A DNA stretch of 64,000 nt from an uncultured Pelagibacteraceae bacterium. Its GTDB lineage: Bacteria > Pseudomonadota > Alphaproteobacteria > Pelagibacterales > Pelagibacteraceae. The DNA lies in NCBI GenBank assembly GCA_902629695.1, contig CACORY010000003.1, positions 16,730 through 80,729 of the forward strand, written 5' to 3'. This document shows positions 20,540-30,688 of this stretch, one piece after another. The notes below the pieces were generated by a model that was not told where the DNA came from, did no database searches, and was given only the letters and a program-made list of their open reading frames with translations. Position 1 is the stretch's first letter. Each line of letters starts with the position of its first letter. The translations under genes were made by a program, and so were the position numbers.

Positions 20540-21589
20540 AACATCCCCATCTTTAACAATATAATCTTTCCCCTCTAATCGCATTTTACCATTGGTTTTA
20601 GAATTTACCCAACCATTGTTATTTATAAAATCCTCATAAGAAACAGTTTCTGCTCTAATAAAACCCTTTTCGAAATCTGTGTGAATTACACCTGCAGCCT
20701 TTGGTGCTGTACAGTTTTTTTGAATTGTCCATGCCCTTGTTTCCTCTGGCCCAGAGGTGAAATAAGTATCAAGTTCAAGAATTTTATATCCTTTTTGTAT
20801 CAATAAATCTAATCCAGTTTTTTTAATTCCAATCATTTCCATATAATTTTTTCTTTCATTTATATCTAATTCATTTATTTGATTTTCTATATCTGCTGAA
20901 ATAATAAGAGTATTTTCTTGGTCAAACTTATTAACAAAATCTCTAGTATAAGCGTTACCATTCTGGATACTTTTTTCATCTACATTACAAATGAATATCT
21001 TTGGTTTTAAAGATAGCAATCCACTTTGTTTAAGTTGTTTTTTATCAAAAAGACCTTTTAGATTAGATAAATCTTCATTTTTATTTATTGAATTTAAAGT
21101 CAACTCAAGAATTTTTAACTGTTCATCTTCAATATTTTTCTTATTATTTTTTTCTAGTCTTTTTTGAATTGACTCTAAATCTGCAAGCATCATTTCAGTC
21201 TCTATAATTTCAAGATCTCTTACAGGATTAACATCTGGATTAACATTCTGTATATCATCAGAGTCAAAGCATCTAATCATATGAATTACTGCATCAACTT
21301 CTCTAATATGTGAAAGAAATTTATTACCTAAGCCTTCGCCTTTTGAGGCTCCCTTCACCAAACCTGCTATATCAACAAATGATATAGTGGTATTAATAAT
21401 TTTTTTTGAGTTTGAAATCTTTGCTAAATTTTCCAATCTTTCATCTGGAACTGGAACAATCCCAATATTTGGATCTATAGTGCAAAAAGGAAAATTTGCA
21501 GCTTGCGCTTTGCTAGAATTAGTTAATGCATTAAAAAGAGTAGATTTTCCCACATTTGGTAATCCAACAATACCACACTTAAAACTCAT
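20516..21589 (-). CDS. ychF: Ribosome-binding ATPase YchF
   Basis: CGIVGLPNVGKSTLFNALT, FVDIAGLVKGASKGEGLGNKFL, TGS-like C-terminus. Confidence 0.97.
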   Translation of the reverse strand: MSFKCGIVGLPNVGKSTLFNALTNSSKAQAANFPFCTIDPNIGIVPVPDERLENLAKISNSKKIINTTISFVDIAGLVKGASKGEGLGNKFLSHIREVDAVIHMIRCFDSDDIQNVNPDVNPVRDLEIIETEMMLADLESIQKRLEKNNKKNIEDEQLKILELTLNSINKNEDLSNLKGLFDKKQLKQSGLLSLKPKIFICNVDEKSIQNGNAYTRDFVNKFDQENTLIISADIENQINELDINERKNYMEMIGIKKTGLDLLIQKGYKILELDTYFTSGPEETRAWTIQKNCTAPKAAGVIHTDFEKGFIRAETVSYEDFINNNGWVNSKTNGKMRLEGKDYIVKDGDVLNFRFNT

Positions 21590-22149
21590 TATTTGTTATT
21601 AACTGTACTAGAAAATAAATCTAATTTTTTTTCAACAAGTATTGAGATGGATTCGGTAATATTATTTAAAGTTTTTTCGATTCCAACTGACTCATCTTCA
21701 TTAAAATTTTGCAAGACATAATCAGCAATTTCCATATCGTTTTTTGGTTTTCCTATTCCAATTCTGACCCTTGAATATTCCTTTCCAATAAATTTATCAA
21801 TAGAGGCTATTCCATTATGGCCTGCACTTGAGCCACCAAATTTAGCTTTTATCTTTCCAAATTCAATATCAAGATCATCATGAAAAACCACTACATCTTC
21901 AGCATCTATTTTAAAGTACTCAATTAACTCTCTAATACATATTCCAGAATTATTCATAAATGTAAGAGGCTTAATGGCATAAACTTTTTTGTCACCTATA
22001 TTTCCTGTTGTTAGAAGTCCTTTAAATTTTGGTTTTTGTTTAGACAAATTAAATTTTTTATTAATAGAGTCTATGATCTTAAAACCTATATTATGCCTAT
22101 TGTTCTCACTATCTGGAGTTGGATTGCCTAGACCTACAAATAAAATCAT
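21589..22149 (-). CDS. pth: Peptidyl-tRNA hydrolase
   Basis: FVGLGNPTPDSENNRHNIGFK, FMNNSG, HDDLDIEFGKIKAKFGGSSAGHNG. Confidence 0.97.
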   Translation of the reverse strand: MILFVGLGNPTPDSENNRHNIGFKIIDSINKKFNLSKQKPKFKGLLTTGNIGDKKVYAIKPLTFMNNSGICIRELIEYFKIDAEDVVVFHDDLDIEFGKIKAKFGGSSAGHNGIASIDKFIGKEYSRVRIGIGKPKNDMEIADYVLQNFNEDESVGIEKTLNNITESISILVEKKLDLFSSTVNNK

Positions 22150-22180
22150 AATTTAATGAGATTAGATTTAACCTAATTGA

Positions 22181-22921
22181 TTATTTTTTTTCTTCAGAAG
22201 ATTTTTTTTCTGCAGGTTTCTTTTCATCGCCTTCTTTTTTATCACCTTTTGCACCTTCTGCAGCTACCTTATCACCATCTGCTGACGCAGTTGCTTCTGC
22301 TCCTTCAGCACCCTCTTCTCCTTCAGCAGTTTCAGCTTCTGTTGGTTTTTCTGGTTCTTTCATAACCGTAGGAGCAGCCAATGTAGCGATCACAAAGTCT
22401 CTCCCTTGAATTGTTGGGGTAACTTCAGGATCTAATTTAACTGATGAAATTTTAAAGCTTGATCCAATATCTACACCGTCTAGATCTAATGTTAAACTTT
22501 CAGGTATTTTTTCACTAGGACATTTTAATTCAACTTTTCTTCTTACAATATTTAAAACGCCACCTCTTTTTAATCCAGGAGATTTTTCTTGGTTAATAAA
22601 GTTTACTGGAACCTCAATTTTGATTTTAACACCAGGCAAAACTCTTAAAAAATCTACATGAGTAGGTTCATCTGTAATAATATGATACTTCACTTCTCTT
22701 GGAAGTACATTTTGACTTTTTCCACTAATATTTAGTGTAATAATATTTGATAAAAAATTTTCTTTTTCAATCAAAGTTTTTAATAATTTTTTTGATATAG
22801 AAATTTTTTGATTTTCTTCTTTTCCGCCATAAATAATTGCAGGAACACCTCCGTTTGCTCTAATTAAATTAAGCTGACCTTTTGTTTTATTATCTCGGAT
22901 ATTTGCTTCTAAAGAATTCAT
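22181..22921 (-). CDS. rplY: 50S ribosomal protein L25/Ctc with long low-complexity charged tail
   Basis: VPAIIYGG, PTHVDFLRV; C-term EPEKPTEAETAEGEEGAEGAEATASADGDK...EEKK. Confidence 0.95.
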   Translation of the reverse strand: MNSLEANIRDNKTKGQLNLIRANGGVPAIIYGGKEENQKISISKKLLKTLIEKENFLSNIITLNISGKSQNVLPREVKYHIITDEPTHVDFLRVLPGVKIKIEVPVNFINQEKSPGLKRGGVLNIVRRKVELKCPSEKIPESLTLDLDGVDIGSSFKISSVKLDPEVTPTIQGRDFVIATLAAPTVMKEPEKPTEAETAEGEEGAEGAEATASADGDKVAAEGAKGDKKEGDEKKPAEKKSSEEKK

Positions 22922-22963
22922 GAAGACAGGTTTTTAACCCATGTTTATAAATAATCAAGATAT

Positions 22964-23896
22964 TTATTTAAATAAATCCGATACTGAGGTAGAATTAGAA
23001 ATTCTTTTAATCGCTTCTCCCATTAATGCAGATATTGGTAAAACTTCAATATTTTTTATATTTTTAGTTTTTTCACCATTATTTATTGTATCCGTAATTA
23101 CTAACTTTTTGATTGCAGATTTTTGAATTTTTTTAACTGCATCACCACTTAAAACTCCATGAGTTATATATACAAAAACTTCTTTAGCACCTCTTTTTTT
23201 TAAAGCTGCTGCTGCATTTACAATTGTGCCTCCTGAGTCAATTATGTCATCAACTAAAATACAAGTTTTATTTTTTACATTTCCTATAACATTCATTACT
23301 TTAGATTGACCAGGCTTAGGGCGTCTTTTATCAACGATTGCTAGTTCTGCATTTAAAAGTTTTCCAAGTGCTCTTGCTCTTTCAGTTCCGCCAACGTCAG
23401 GAGCAACACAAACAATTTTTTTGCTTTTAATTTTTTTTCTGACATGTCTAGCAAAAATAGGTGTTGCAAAAAGATTGTCTACAGGTATGTCAAAAAATCC
23501 CTGAATTTGTCCCGCATGCAAATCCACAGTCACAATTCTGTCTGCTCCTGCTTTAGTAATAAGATTTGAAACAAGTTTTGCTGAAATAGATGTTCTTGGA
23601 ACAACTTTTCTATCTTGTCTTGCATATCCAAAATAAGGAATGACTGCAGTGATATTTTTAGCGGAGGATCTTTTTAATGCATCAATACACAACAACAACT
23701 CCATTAAATTATCATTCGCAGGAGAAGAGATAGATTGAATTATAAATATACTGTTACCTCTTATATTTTCATTAATTTCAATATAAATCTCACCATCAGC
23801 AAATTTTCTAATACTTGAATTAACAAGTTTTGATTTTAAATATTTTGCAATATTTTTGCTAAGAGTTTTATTACTATTTCCTGTTAATAACTTCAT
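22964..23896 (-). CDS. prs: Ribose-phosphate pyrophosphokinase
   Basis: [45 protein letters not shown]. Confidence 0.98.
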   Translation of the reverse strand: MKLLTGNSNKTLSKNIAKYLKSKLVNSSIRKFADGEIYIEINENIRGNSIFIIQSISSPANDNLMELLLCIDALKRSSAKNITAVIPYFGYARQDRKVVPRTSISAKLVSNLITKAGADRIVTVDLHAGQIQGFFDIPVDNLFATPIFARHVRKKIKSKKIVCVAPDVGGTERARALGKLLNAELAIVDKRRPKPGQSKVMNVIGNVKNKTCILVDDIIDSGGTIVNAAAALKKRGAKEVFVYITHGVLSGDAVKKIQKSAIKKLVITDTINNGEKTKNIKNIEVLPISALMGEAIKRISNSTSVSDLFK

Positions 23897-23903
23897 TAAG
23901 AAA

Positions 23904-24665
23904 TCAATTAATCATAATTATTGAAATATTTCTACCATAATCATCATGTTTTAAACTTAAAGATCTTCTTGCACTAAAAAAATTATTTTTTTTATCAAAA
24001 GTATCAATATTTAACATATCAATTTTTTTAATTTTATTTGATTTAAGTTGATATTTTACAAATCCTGGTAAATCAAAATAAATAGTATTTTTTTTTGTTT
24101 TAAAAAATAATCTATTTCTTTTATCTTTCTTTATAAATTTTTTCTTAAAGTCTTTTTTTACATTGTAATTATTTTGCTTAATACAAGGCCCAACAGCAGC
24201 TATAATGTTATTTTGTGTACTTCCGTTTTTTAATAAAAAATTAATTACTTTTTTAATTATATCTTTAAAAGCACCTTTCCATCCTGCATGAATTGCTGCA
24301 ATAATGTTATTTCCTTTATCAAATAATAGAATTGGCACACAATCTGCAGTTAAAACAGCAATCGGTAAATTTTTCTGATTTGTTATAATTGCATCTGCTT
24401 TGAATTTTTTTTTATAAGATATAAAATTTTTGTCAAAAAAAACAAACTTGTTACTATGAGTTTGATGCACCAATGAAATATCATTTGCTTTTTTACTTAT
24501 TTTATTTTTTACAATTTTTAAATTTTTTTTCACTAAAAATTTTTTATCTTTAGAGCCTACTCCGCAATTCAAACTTCTATAAATTCCGCTAGATTTTCCA
24601 CCATTACTATTAAAAAAACCGTGGGAGATATTTTTTTGTTTCAACAATTTCTTTGATGTAATCAA
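23904..24665 (-). CDS. pgeF: Multicopper polyphenol oxidase/laccase-domain (YfiH/PgeF) protein
   Basis: [40 protein letters not shown]. Confidence 0.9.
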   Translation of the reverse strand: MITSKKLLKQKNISHGFFNSNGGKSSGIYRSLNCGVGSKDKKFLVKKNLKIVKNKISKKANDISLVHQTHSNKFVFFDKNFISYKKKFKADAIITNQKNLPIAVLTADCVPILLFDKGNNIIAAIHAGWKGAFKDIIKKVINFLLKNGSTQNNIIAAVGPCIKQNNYNVKKDFKKKFIKKDKRNRLFFKTKKNTIYFDLPGFVKYQLKSNKIKKIDMLNIDTFDKKNNFFSARRSLSLKHDDYGRNISIIMIN

Positions 24666-25714
24666 TTATTGAACCCTAATTTGAATGTGTTTTTTTTATT
24701 TTTTATTAACATTACTTTAAATAAAGAACCCATTTGTTTATCGTCAATTAGTCTATTAAGACGATAATAAATATCAGCCTTTTTTAAAAAGTTTAGTTTT
24801 TTAGATATAATTTCTGCTCTCTCTTTAATTCCCATTTCTACTAAAAATTTTTTTTGGGTTGTTAAATTATTTTCCAAACTGTTAAATTGTGTTAAAAATT
24901 TTTTAAAAAGCTCAAAACTTATATTGTGAGTTATATCTACATTACCAATATTGTTTAAAATGTTGGCAAATTTATGGTTAGCAACTGCTTTAAGAGTATT
25001 TTTCATCTTTTTATCAGTGTACCCATAATCAATTATCAACAATCCTCCATCATTTTTCTTAATTATTTTTGATATTTTTTTAAGGTAATCATGACCAAGA
25101 TTTGAATACTCTATGAAATTTTGATTTTGAGATATTTTAAAATTAATTTTTTTTTCTAATTTTTTTATGTTAATTTTTTTTTCAAAAAAAGAAGCTTTTT
25201 TTTTATCATTTAATACCACATATTTTTCAAACCATTGATTTTTATTTTTTCTAAATTGTTTAATTGCAATTGAGTCAAAAAATTCATTTGCAACAAATAT
25301 ACTGGGATTTTTTTTTATTCTACTAATTTGAGAAGTCCAAATAATTTTTTCTTTACTAAATTTTTTTTTTTGAATTTTTACTAATGAAGGACTTTTTTCA
25401 TGAATAATAAAATTGCACGAACTAAAAAAAGAAGGAAACCTTTTGAAACTTTCAATAAAAACTCTCATCATTTCTCCGTTTCCTGCTCCCAGTTCGATGA
25501 GGTTAAATCTTTTAGGAGAACCTAAACTTTTCCAGAAACTTATTATCCAAATAGCAATCATTTCAGAGAAAAGTCTAGAAATATTAGGAGCAGTTATAAA
25601 GTCACCTTTTTTTCCAAATGGATTTTTTTTCATGTAAAATCCAGATTTATTATCGTAAAGACTTAAATTTATAAACTTGTCTAATGAAATCTTAAGACTC
25701 TTTTTTATTTTCAT
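24662..25714 (-). CDS. SAM-dependent methyltransferase, MidA/NDUFAF7 family
   Basis: GDFITAPNISRLFSEMIAIW, FNLIELGAGNGEMMRVF, IFVANEFFDSIAIKQF. Confidence 0.92.
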   Translation of the reverse strand: MKIKKSLKISLDKFINLSLYDNKSGFYMKKNPFGKKGDFITAPNISRLFSEMIAIWIISFWKSLGSPKRFNLIELGAGNGEMMRVFIESFKRFPSFFSSCNFIIHEKSPSLVKIQKKKFSKEKIIWTSQISRIKKNPSIFVANEFFDSIAIKQFRKNKNQWFEKYVVLNDKKKASFFEKKINIKKLEKKINFKISQNQNFIEYSNLGHDYLKKISKIIKKNDGGLLIIDYGYTDKKMKNTLKAVANHKFANILNNIGNVDITHNISFELFKKFLTQFNSLENNLTTQKKFLVEMGIKERAEIISKKLNFLKKADIYYRLNRLIDDKQMGSLFKVMLIKNKKNTFKLGFNN

Positions 25715-26474
25715 ATCTTACAATTGTTAGATAAATTCCTATTAGAAAGAATATACAACTAATGATTTGTCCCATAGTTAGATTAAATAATAAATAACCT
25801 ATCTGTTCATCGGGCACTCTAAGAAATTCAATCATAAATCTAAAAATTGAGTAACAAATTAAAAATATTCCAGACATCAAACCAGTTGTTTTCATCAATC
25901 CTTTGTTTCTTAAATAAATTAAAATTAAAAAAAGTATTAATCCTTCAAATATAGCTTCATATAATTGAGTTGGATGTCGATATAAATTATCTATCTTAAT
26001 AAATTGTACTGCCCATGGAAGATTGGTTTCAGACCCATATAATTCTGAATTTATAAAATTTGCTATTCTTCCAAAAAAAATACCTATCGGCGCAACAATA
26101 GAGACAACATCTAAGTAGATAAAAAAATTTTGATTATTTTTTTTAGCGAAATAAATACTTGCTAATACAACTCCTATTAAACCTCCATGAAAGGACATTC
26201 CACCTTCCCAAATTTTGAAAATATCGATTAAATTATCTAAATAATAGTTTGGGTTGTATAGTATAACGTAACCTAATCTCCCACCAATTATGATACCCAA
26301 AATTACAAATGTTAAAAAATCGTCAAATTTTTCTTTCAATTCTACATTTGATATAAAAAACCTCTTACTTAAAATCCATCCAAGCAAAATTCCAATTATA
26401 TAAGCTAAAGAATACCATCTTATTTCAATTGAAAAAATTTGAATAGCAACTGGGTCAAAATTATTAATGAACAT
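25692..26474 (-). CDS. lgt: Prolipoprotein diacylglyceryl transferase
   Basis: GGMSFHGGLIG, GRIANFINSELYG, RHPTQLYEAIFEG. Confidence 0.97.
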   Translation of the reverse strand: MFINNFDPVAIQIFSIEIRWYSLAYIIGILLGWILSKRFFISNVELKEKFDDFLTFVILGIIIGGRLGYVILYNPNYYLDNLIDIFKIWEGGMSFHGGLIGVVLASIYFAKKNNQNFFIYLDVVSIVAPIGIFFGRIANFINSELYGSETNLPWAVQFIKIDNLYRHPTQLYEAIFEGLILFLILIYLRNKGLMKTTGLMSGIFLICYSIFRFMIEFLRVPDEQIGYLLFNLTMGQIISCIFFLIGIYLTIVRYENKKES

Positions 26475-26511
26475 TATAAGATATAATTATAATAAGTTAC
26501 TATATAAATAT

Positions 26512-26763
26512 ATGAAAAATTCAAAATTTATCATAGATAAATTTGCTAAATTATTCGAGCAAGGTTTAGTTTCATCAAAAGATCTTGCTGATGAATTAAC
26601 AAATATATTAAAATCTAAAAGAGATGAAGTGGTTTTTAAAATGAAACTTACAAGCAAAGATGAATTTGATGTTCTATCCAAAAGAGTTGAGATACTTGAA
26701 CAAAAATTAAGACAACCAAAAAAGCAGAAAAAAAGAAAAATTAAACGGGTAAAAAAATCTTAA
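26512..26763 (+). CDS. BMFP/UbiK-family accessory protein; start trimmed to MKNSKF
   Basis: Small coiled protein, KDEFDVLSKRVEILEQKLRQ. Confidence 0.75.
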   Translation: MKNSKFIIDKFAKLFEQGLVSSKDLADELTNILKSKRDEVVFKMKLTSKDEFDVLSKRVEILEQKLRQPKKQKKRKIKRVKKS

Positions 26764-28060
26764 CACCAAGACCTTTTAGTGAGGATTTTTCTAATTTAAT
26801 GTTTCCACCATGGGATCTGATTATGTCAGATGCAATTGATAATCCCAAGCCAACACTGGATTTAGAGTCTGCTCTTCCTTTATCGATTTTATAAAAAGGT
26901 TTAAATACATTATCGTATTCTTTTTCTGGAATCCCTGGTCCATTATCCTCAACTTTTAGAAAAAGATTGTTATTATTTTTACTTAACTCAACAACCACTT
27001 TATCACCGTATTTAATTGCATTATCTATCAAATTATTGATACATCTTTTAATTAGATTTTTTCTACCATTAATATGAATTCTAGATGGTATTTTTATAGA
27101 TATATTATCGTTATTATACTTTTTGATTATTTCTTGAATTAATTCACTTAAATCAAATATTTCATCCTTTTCAAGATATGCAGAACTTGTAAATTGCAGA
27201 TATTCATTGAGCATTTTTTCCATTTCATTAATATCCTCAGAAAGTTTATTTGCTAGTCCTTTTTCTTTAATAAAAGCTATTTGTAGTTTCATTCTAGTAA
27301 GTGGAGTTCTTAAATCATGACTAATTCCTGAAAGCATCTCAGATCTTTGATTTAAATGTCTAATTATTCTTTTTCTCATTTTATCAAATTCATAGCCAGC
27401 TTGTCTAATTTCAGCTGCTCCAGATGGTTTAAATTCCTCTATCTCTTCTCCTTTACCAAATTTTTCAGCTGCTCTTGCAAGATTTGTAATTGGTCTAGTT
27501 TGGTTTTTTAAAAAGATTAGGGATATCAAAACCATTATTAAAGCTGGTACGGTGATCCACAATGCAAAAATTCTTGCTGATGAGCTTGTAACTCTATCTC
27601 TAGGAATTAAAAATTTAAAATAACCATCTTGATATTTGATTCTAATATCAATTAATTCTTTATAACCTGTTGTATCAAACCAGAATTCTGAAGTACCGTA
27701 TCTTGATTTAAGCTCTCTTCTAAGTGTTCTATCAATTGGACTAAACCATCTCTCATCATGATTATAATTAAAATCATTATCTTGAATAAATTCTATATTC
27801 AAATCTTGATAAATAGAGAACAAATTTGTTATTTCATTTTTATTATAAATTTCGTCATTATAAACTTCAATAAAAGTACTTATTTCATTCACTACTGCTT
27901 TAGTCATTCCTTTATTTGTCTTAATCCAAAGACTATCAAAAAAAACAATTGTTACTACTATTTGTAAAACAATTACTGGAACAGCTACAATTAATAATGC
28001 TCTGTAAAATAATCTTTTAGGTAAAATATTTTTTACAAATTTATTTAATCCATAAAACAT
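26741..28060 (-). CDS. EnvZ-like sensor histidine kinase; start trimmed to MFYGLNK
   Basis: Two TM helices, HAMP, SGISHDLRTPLTRMKLQIAF, VEDNGPGIPEKEYDNVFKPFY. Confidence 0.93.
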   Translation of the reverse strand: MFYGLNKFVKNILPKRLFYRALLIVAVPVIVLQIVVTIVFFDSLWIKTNKGMTKAVVNEISTFIEVYNDEIYNKNEITNLFSIYQDLNIEFIQDNDFNYNHDERWFSPIDRTLRRELKSRYGTSEFWFDTTGYKELIDIRIKYQDGYFKFLIPRDRVTSSSARIFALWITVPALIMVLISLIFLKNQTRPITNLARAAEKFGKGEEIEEFKPSGAAEIRQAGYEFDKMRKRIIRHLNQRSEMLSGISHDLRTPLTRMKLQIAFIKEKGLANKLSEDINEMEKMLNEYLQFTSSAYLEKDEIFDLSELIQEIIKKYNNDNISIKIPSRIHINGRKNLIKRCINNLIDNAIKYGDKVVVELSKNNNNLFLKVEDNGPGIPEKEYDNVFKPFYKIDKGRADSKSSVGLGLSIASDIIRSHGGNIKLEKSSLKGLGVKIFLPV

Positions 28061-28718
28061 ATCCTGCTCCTCTAATGGTTTGTAAAAATTTTGGATTTTT
28101 TGGATTAGTCTCAATTTTTTTTCTTAGTCTTGTGATTATTACATCAATTGATCGTTCTTTATCTAAATTAATTAATATACCTATATCTTCTCGCGAAAAA
28201 GTTTTACCAGGATTATTAATCATTTTTTCAAGAATTACTTTTTCAGTGTTATTAATTTTATACTCAGTATCTTTTTTAATTATCATTTGTTTATTTAGAT
28301 CAATCTTAATATCATCAAATTCTATGACCCTTATTTGATCATTTTGTTTCGTTTTATCAATTATATTTTGAATTCTTAAAATTAGTTCTTTAGGTTCGAA
28401 AGGTTTTGGAAGATAGTCATCAGCACCAATCTCTAGTCCTTCTATTCTTTCGTTTGCTTCGCCTTTTGCTGTAAGTAATATAACAGGTGTTTCTAGTTTA
28501 TTTTTATTTTCATGAATAAATTCTAACCCACTTTTTCCTGGCATCATGATATCAAGTATCAATAAATCAAATTTTATTATTTTAACTTTTTCAGTTGCAT
28601 CTTCAGCGCTTACTGCAGTTGTTACCAAATAATTATTTTCATTTAAGTATTTTTTTACTAGCGATCGAATTCCATCATCATCATCTACTACTAAAATATG
28701 CGCAATAAAATTATCCAT
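28041..28718 (-). CDS. OmpR-family response regulator
   Basis: Receiver DLLILDIMMPGKSG, LPKPFEPKEL; winged helix RSIDVIITRLRKKIETNPKNPKFLQTIRGAGYVL. Confidence 0.95.
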   Translation of the reverse strand: MDNFIAHILVVDDDDGIRSLVKKYLNENNYLVTTAVSAEDATEKVKIIKFDLLILDIMMPGKSGLEFIHENKNKLETPVILLTAKGEANERIEGLEIGADDYLPKPFEPKELILRIQNIIDKTKQNDQIRVIEFDDIKIDLNKQMIIKKDTEYKINNTEKVILEKMINNPGKTFSREDIGILINLDKERSIDVIITRLRKKIETNPKNPKFLQTIRGAGYVLWIK

Positions 28719-29148
28719 GAATTATTTTACTTAGAACATTATCAAAATTAATCACTTCTTCAGAGCTCGAATTAAGTAAAGCATTATAAATTCTTTTTTT
28801 TTGGGTTGAAAAAATTTCATTAGATATTTTTTTTCCTTTTTCATTTAAATATAGATGTTTTATTCTTGTATCTATTTCATCTTTTTTAAAAATAATAACC
28901 TCTAATTTAATTAAGTCTTTAAGAACTCTATTTAAACTTTGTTTAGTGACCTTAAGTTTTTTTAATAGTTCGGAAATCGATATGCCTTCATACATAGATA
29001 ATAAATGAATTACTTTCTGATGAGCTAGTCCAATTGAATATTTATTTAGTATCTTTTTGGAGTCAGAAAATGTTTCTCTATAGCTAACAAAGAGCTTTTC
29101 TATTAAATCTTTTAATTGATCATCTTTTAAATATAAAAGTTCTTTCAT
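28711..29148 (-). CDS. MarR-family transcriptional regulator
   Basis: ISISELLKKLKVTKQSLNRVLKDLIKLEVI winged helix. Confidence 0.9.
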   Translation of the reverse strand: MKELLYLKDDQLKDLIEKLFVSYRETFSDSKKILNKYSIGLAHQKVIHLLSMYEGISISELLKKLKVTKQSLNRVLKDLIKLEVIIFKKDEIDTRIKHLYLNEKGKKISNEIFSTQKKRIYNALLNSSSEEVINFDNVLSKIIHG

Positions 29149-29220
29149 ATTGGTAAGTTATATTGACATATTATAGATACAAAGATATTTTTTTATAATT
29201 AATTTTTAAATATTTCATAA

Positions 29221-30102
29221 ATGATACCCTACGATAAAAGATCTGGAAAAATATGGTATAATGGTGAATTGGTTGATTGGTCAGATGTCAAAGTTCATGT
29301 TTTGAGTCATGGATTACATTATGCAAGTTGTGTTTTTGAGGGTGAAAGAGTTTATGATGGTTCTATTTTTAAATTGGAAGAACACACTTCAAGATTATTT
29401 CATTCTGCAAGAAGAATGGGTTTTGAAATACCTTATAGCGAAGATGAAATTAATACAGCATCAAAAAAAATAATTACAACTCAAAAAGTTGAAAATGGTT
29501 ATGTTAGGCCAGTAGCTTGGAGAGGAAGCGAAATGATGGCTATTTCGGCTCAACAAACAAAAATACATGTAGCAATTGCTACATGGGAATGGGGATCATA
29601 TTTTGATCCAAAACTAAAGATAGAGGGAATTAAACTTAATATTTCTAGTTGGAGGAGACCAGCGCCAAACACTATTCCTTGGGATACAAAAGCATCAGGA
29701 CTTTATATGATTTGTACATTATCAAAACATGAAGCAGAGAAGCAAGGCTATACAGATTCTTTAATGCTTGATCATGAGGGCAATATTGCTGAGGCGACTG
29801 GTGCAAATATTTTTTTTAAAGATAAAAATGGTGAGTTGCATACTCCAATACCTGATTCTTTTTTAGATGGCATTACAAGAAGAACAGTAATTGAAATAGC
29901 AAAATCTAAAAATATTAAAGTAAATGAAAGAAAAATAAGTCCCGAGGAATTACCAAATTTTGTAGGATGTTTTTTGACAGGTACTGCAGCAGAAGTTACA
30001 CCCGTGTCTTGTATTTCGAAACATCAATATAAAGTTTGTAAAATGATAATTGATTTGAATGAGAGCTATCAAACTTTAGTAAAAAAGAAAAAAGCTGCTT
30101 AA
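29221..30102 (+). CDS. ilvE: Branched-chain amino acid aminotransferase
   Basis: HGLHYASCVFEGERVY, EATGANIFFKDKNGELHTP, DGITRRTVIEIA. Confidence 0.96.
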   Translation: MIPYDKRSGKIWYNGELVDWSDVKVHVLSHGLHYASCVFEGERVYDGSIFKLEEHTSRLFHSARRMGFEIPYSEDEINTASKKIITTQKVENGYVRPVAWRGSEMMAISAQQTKIHVAIATWEWGSYFDPKLKIEGIKLNISSWRRPAPNTIPWDTKASGLYMICTLSKHEAEKQGYTDSLMLDHEGNIAEATGANIFFKDKNGELHTPIPDSFLDGITRRTVIEIAKSKNIKVNERKISPEELPNFVGCFLTGTAAEVTPVSCISKHQYKVCKMIIDLNESYQTLVKKKKAA

Positions 30103-30683
30103 TCTTTGCTATCTTCGGAAATAGCATGATCAATTCCTTTTCTCATGTACTCATAACCAGTAAAAAGGGTTAAAGCAGCAGACAGCCAAAGTAATATGAT
30201 ACCTATTGTTTGAGCATTATAATCTTGAAAATTTATAATTTTATTTCCAGTATCTCCTGATAATAAAAGAGCTATAGATACCATCTGTAAAACAGTTTTT
30301 AATTTTGCAAGGTTAGAAACGGGCATTTTAATTTTTCCTTTTGCTAAAAATTCCCTCAAACCAGAAATCAATATTTCTCTAGTTAAAATTATAATTGCAG
30401 CAATTACTTCGTAATTTCTAATCGTACCATCCATTACTAAAAGTATGAGTGCAGTGGCAACAATTATTTTGTCAGCTATTGGATCTAATAATTCACCAAG
30501 TTTAGACTCTTCACCCAAAACTCTTGCTAACATTCCGTCTAAAAAGTCAGTAAAAGATGCAACAATAAATAATATTAAAGCAGTAAGGTCTCCATAAAAA
30601 CCTGGTAAGTAGAATGCTAAAACAAAAAAAGGGACTATTAAAATTCTTCCGACTGTCAGAATATTTGGAATTTTTTTTAACAT
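30099..30683 (-). CDS. pgsA: CDP-diacylglycerol-glycerol-3-phosphate 3-phosphatidyltransferase
   Basis: TDFLDGMLARVLGEESKLGELLDPIADKI CDP-alcohol phosphotransferase motif. Confidence 0.95.
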   Translation of the reverse strand: MLKKIPNILTVGRILIVPFFVLAFYLPGFYGDLTALILFIVASFTDFLDGMLARVLGEESKLGELLDPIADKIIVATALILLVMDGTIRNYEVIAAIIILTREILISGLREFLAKGKIKMPVSNLAKLKTVLQMVSIALLLSGDTGNKIINFQDYNAQTIGIILLWLSAALTLFTGYEYMRKGIDHAISEDSKD

Positions 30684-30688
30684 ATTTT

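Noticed and set aside
22177-22365. 62-aa Leu/His-rich plus-strand ORF
   Set aside because: Mirror of the low-complexity tail of rplY on the opposite strand.
29163-29199. TTGACA and TATAAT upstream of ilvE as a promoter
   Set aside because: Spacer between the perfect hexamers is 25 nt, too long; the alternative -10 (TATTTT) is weak, so not listed as a feature.
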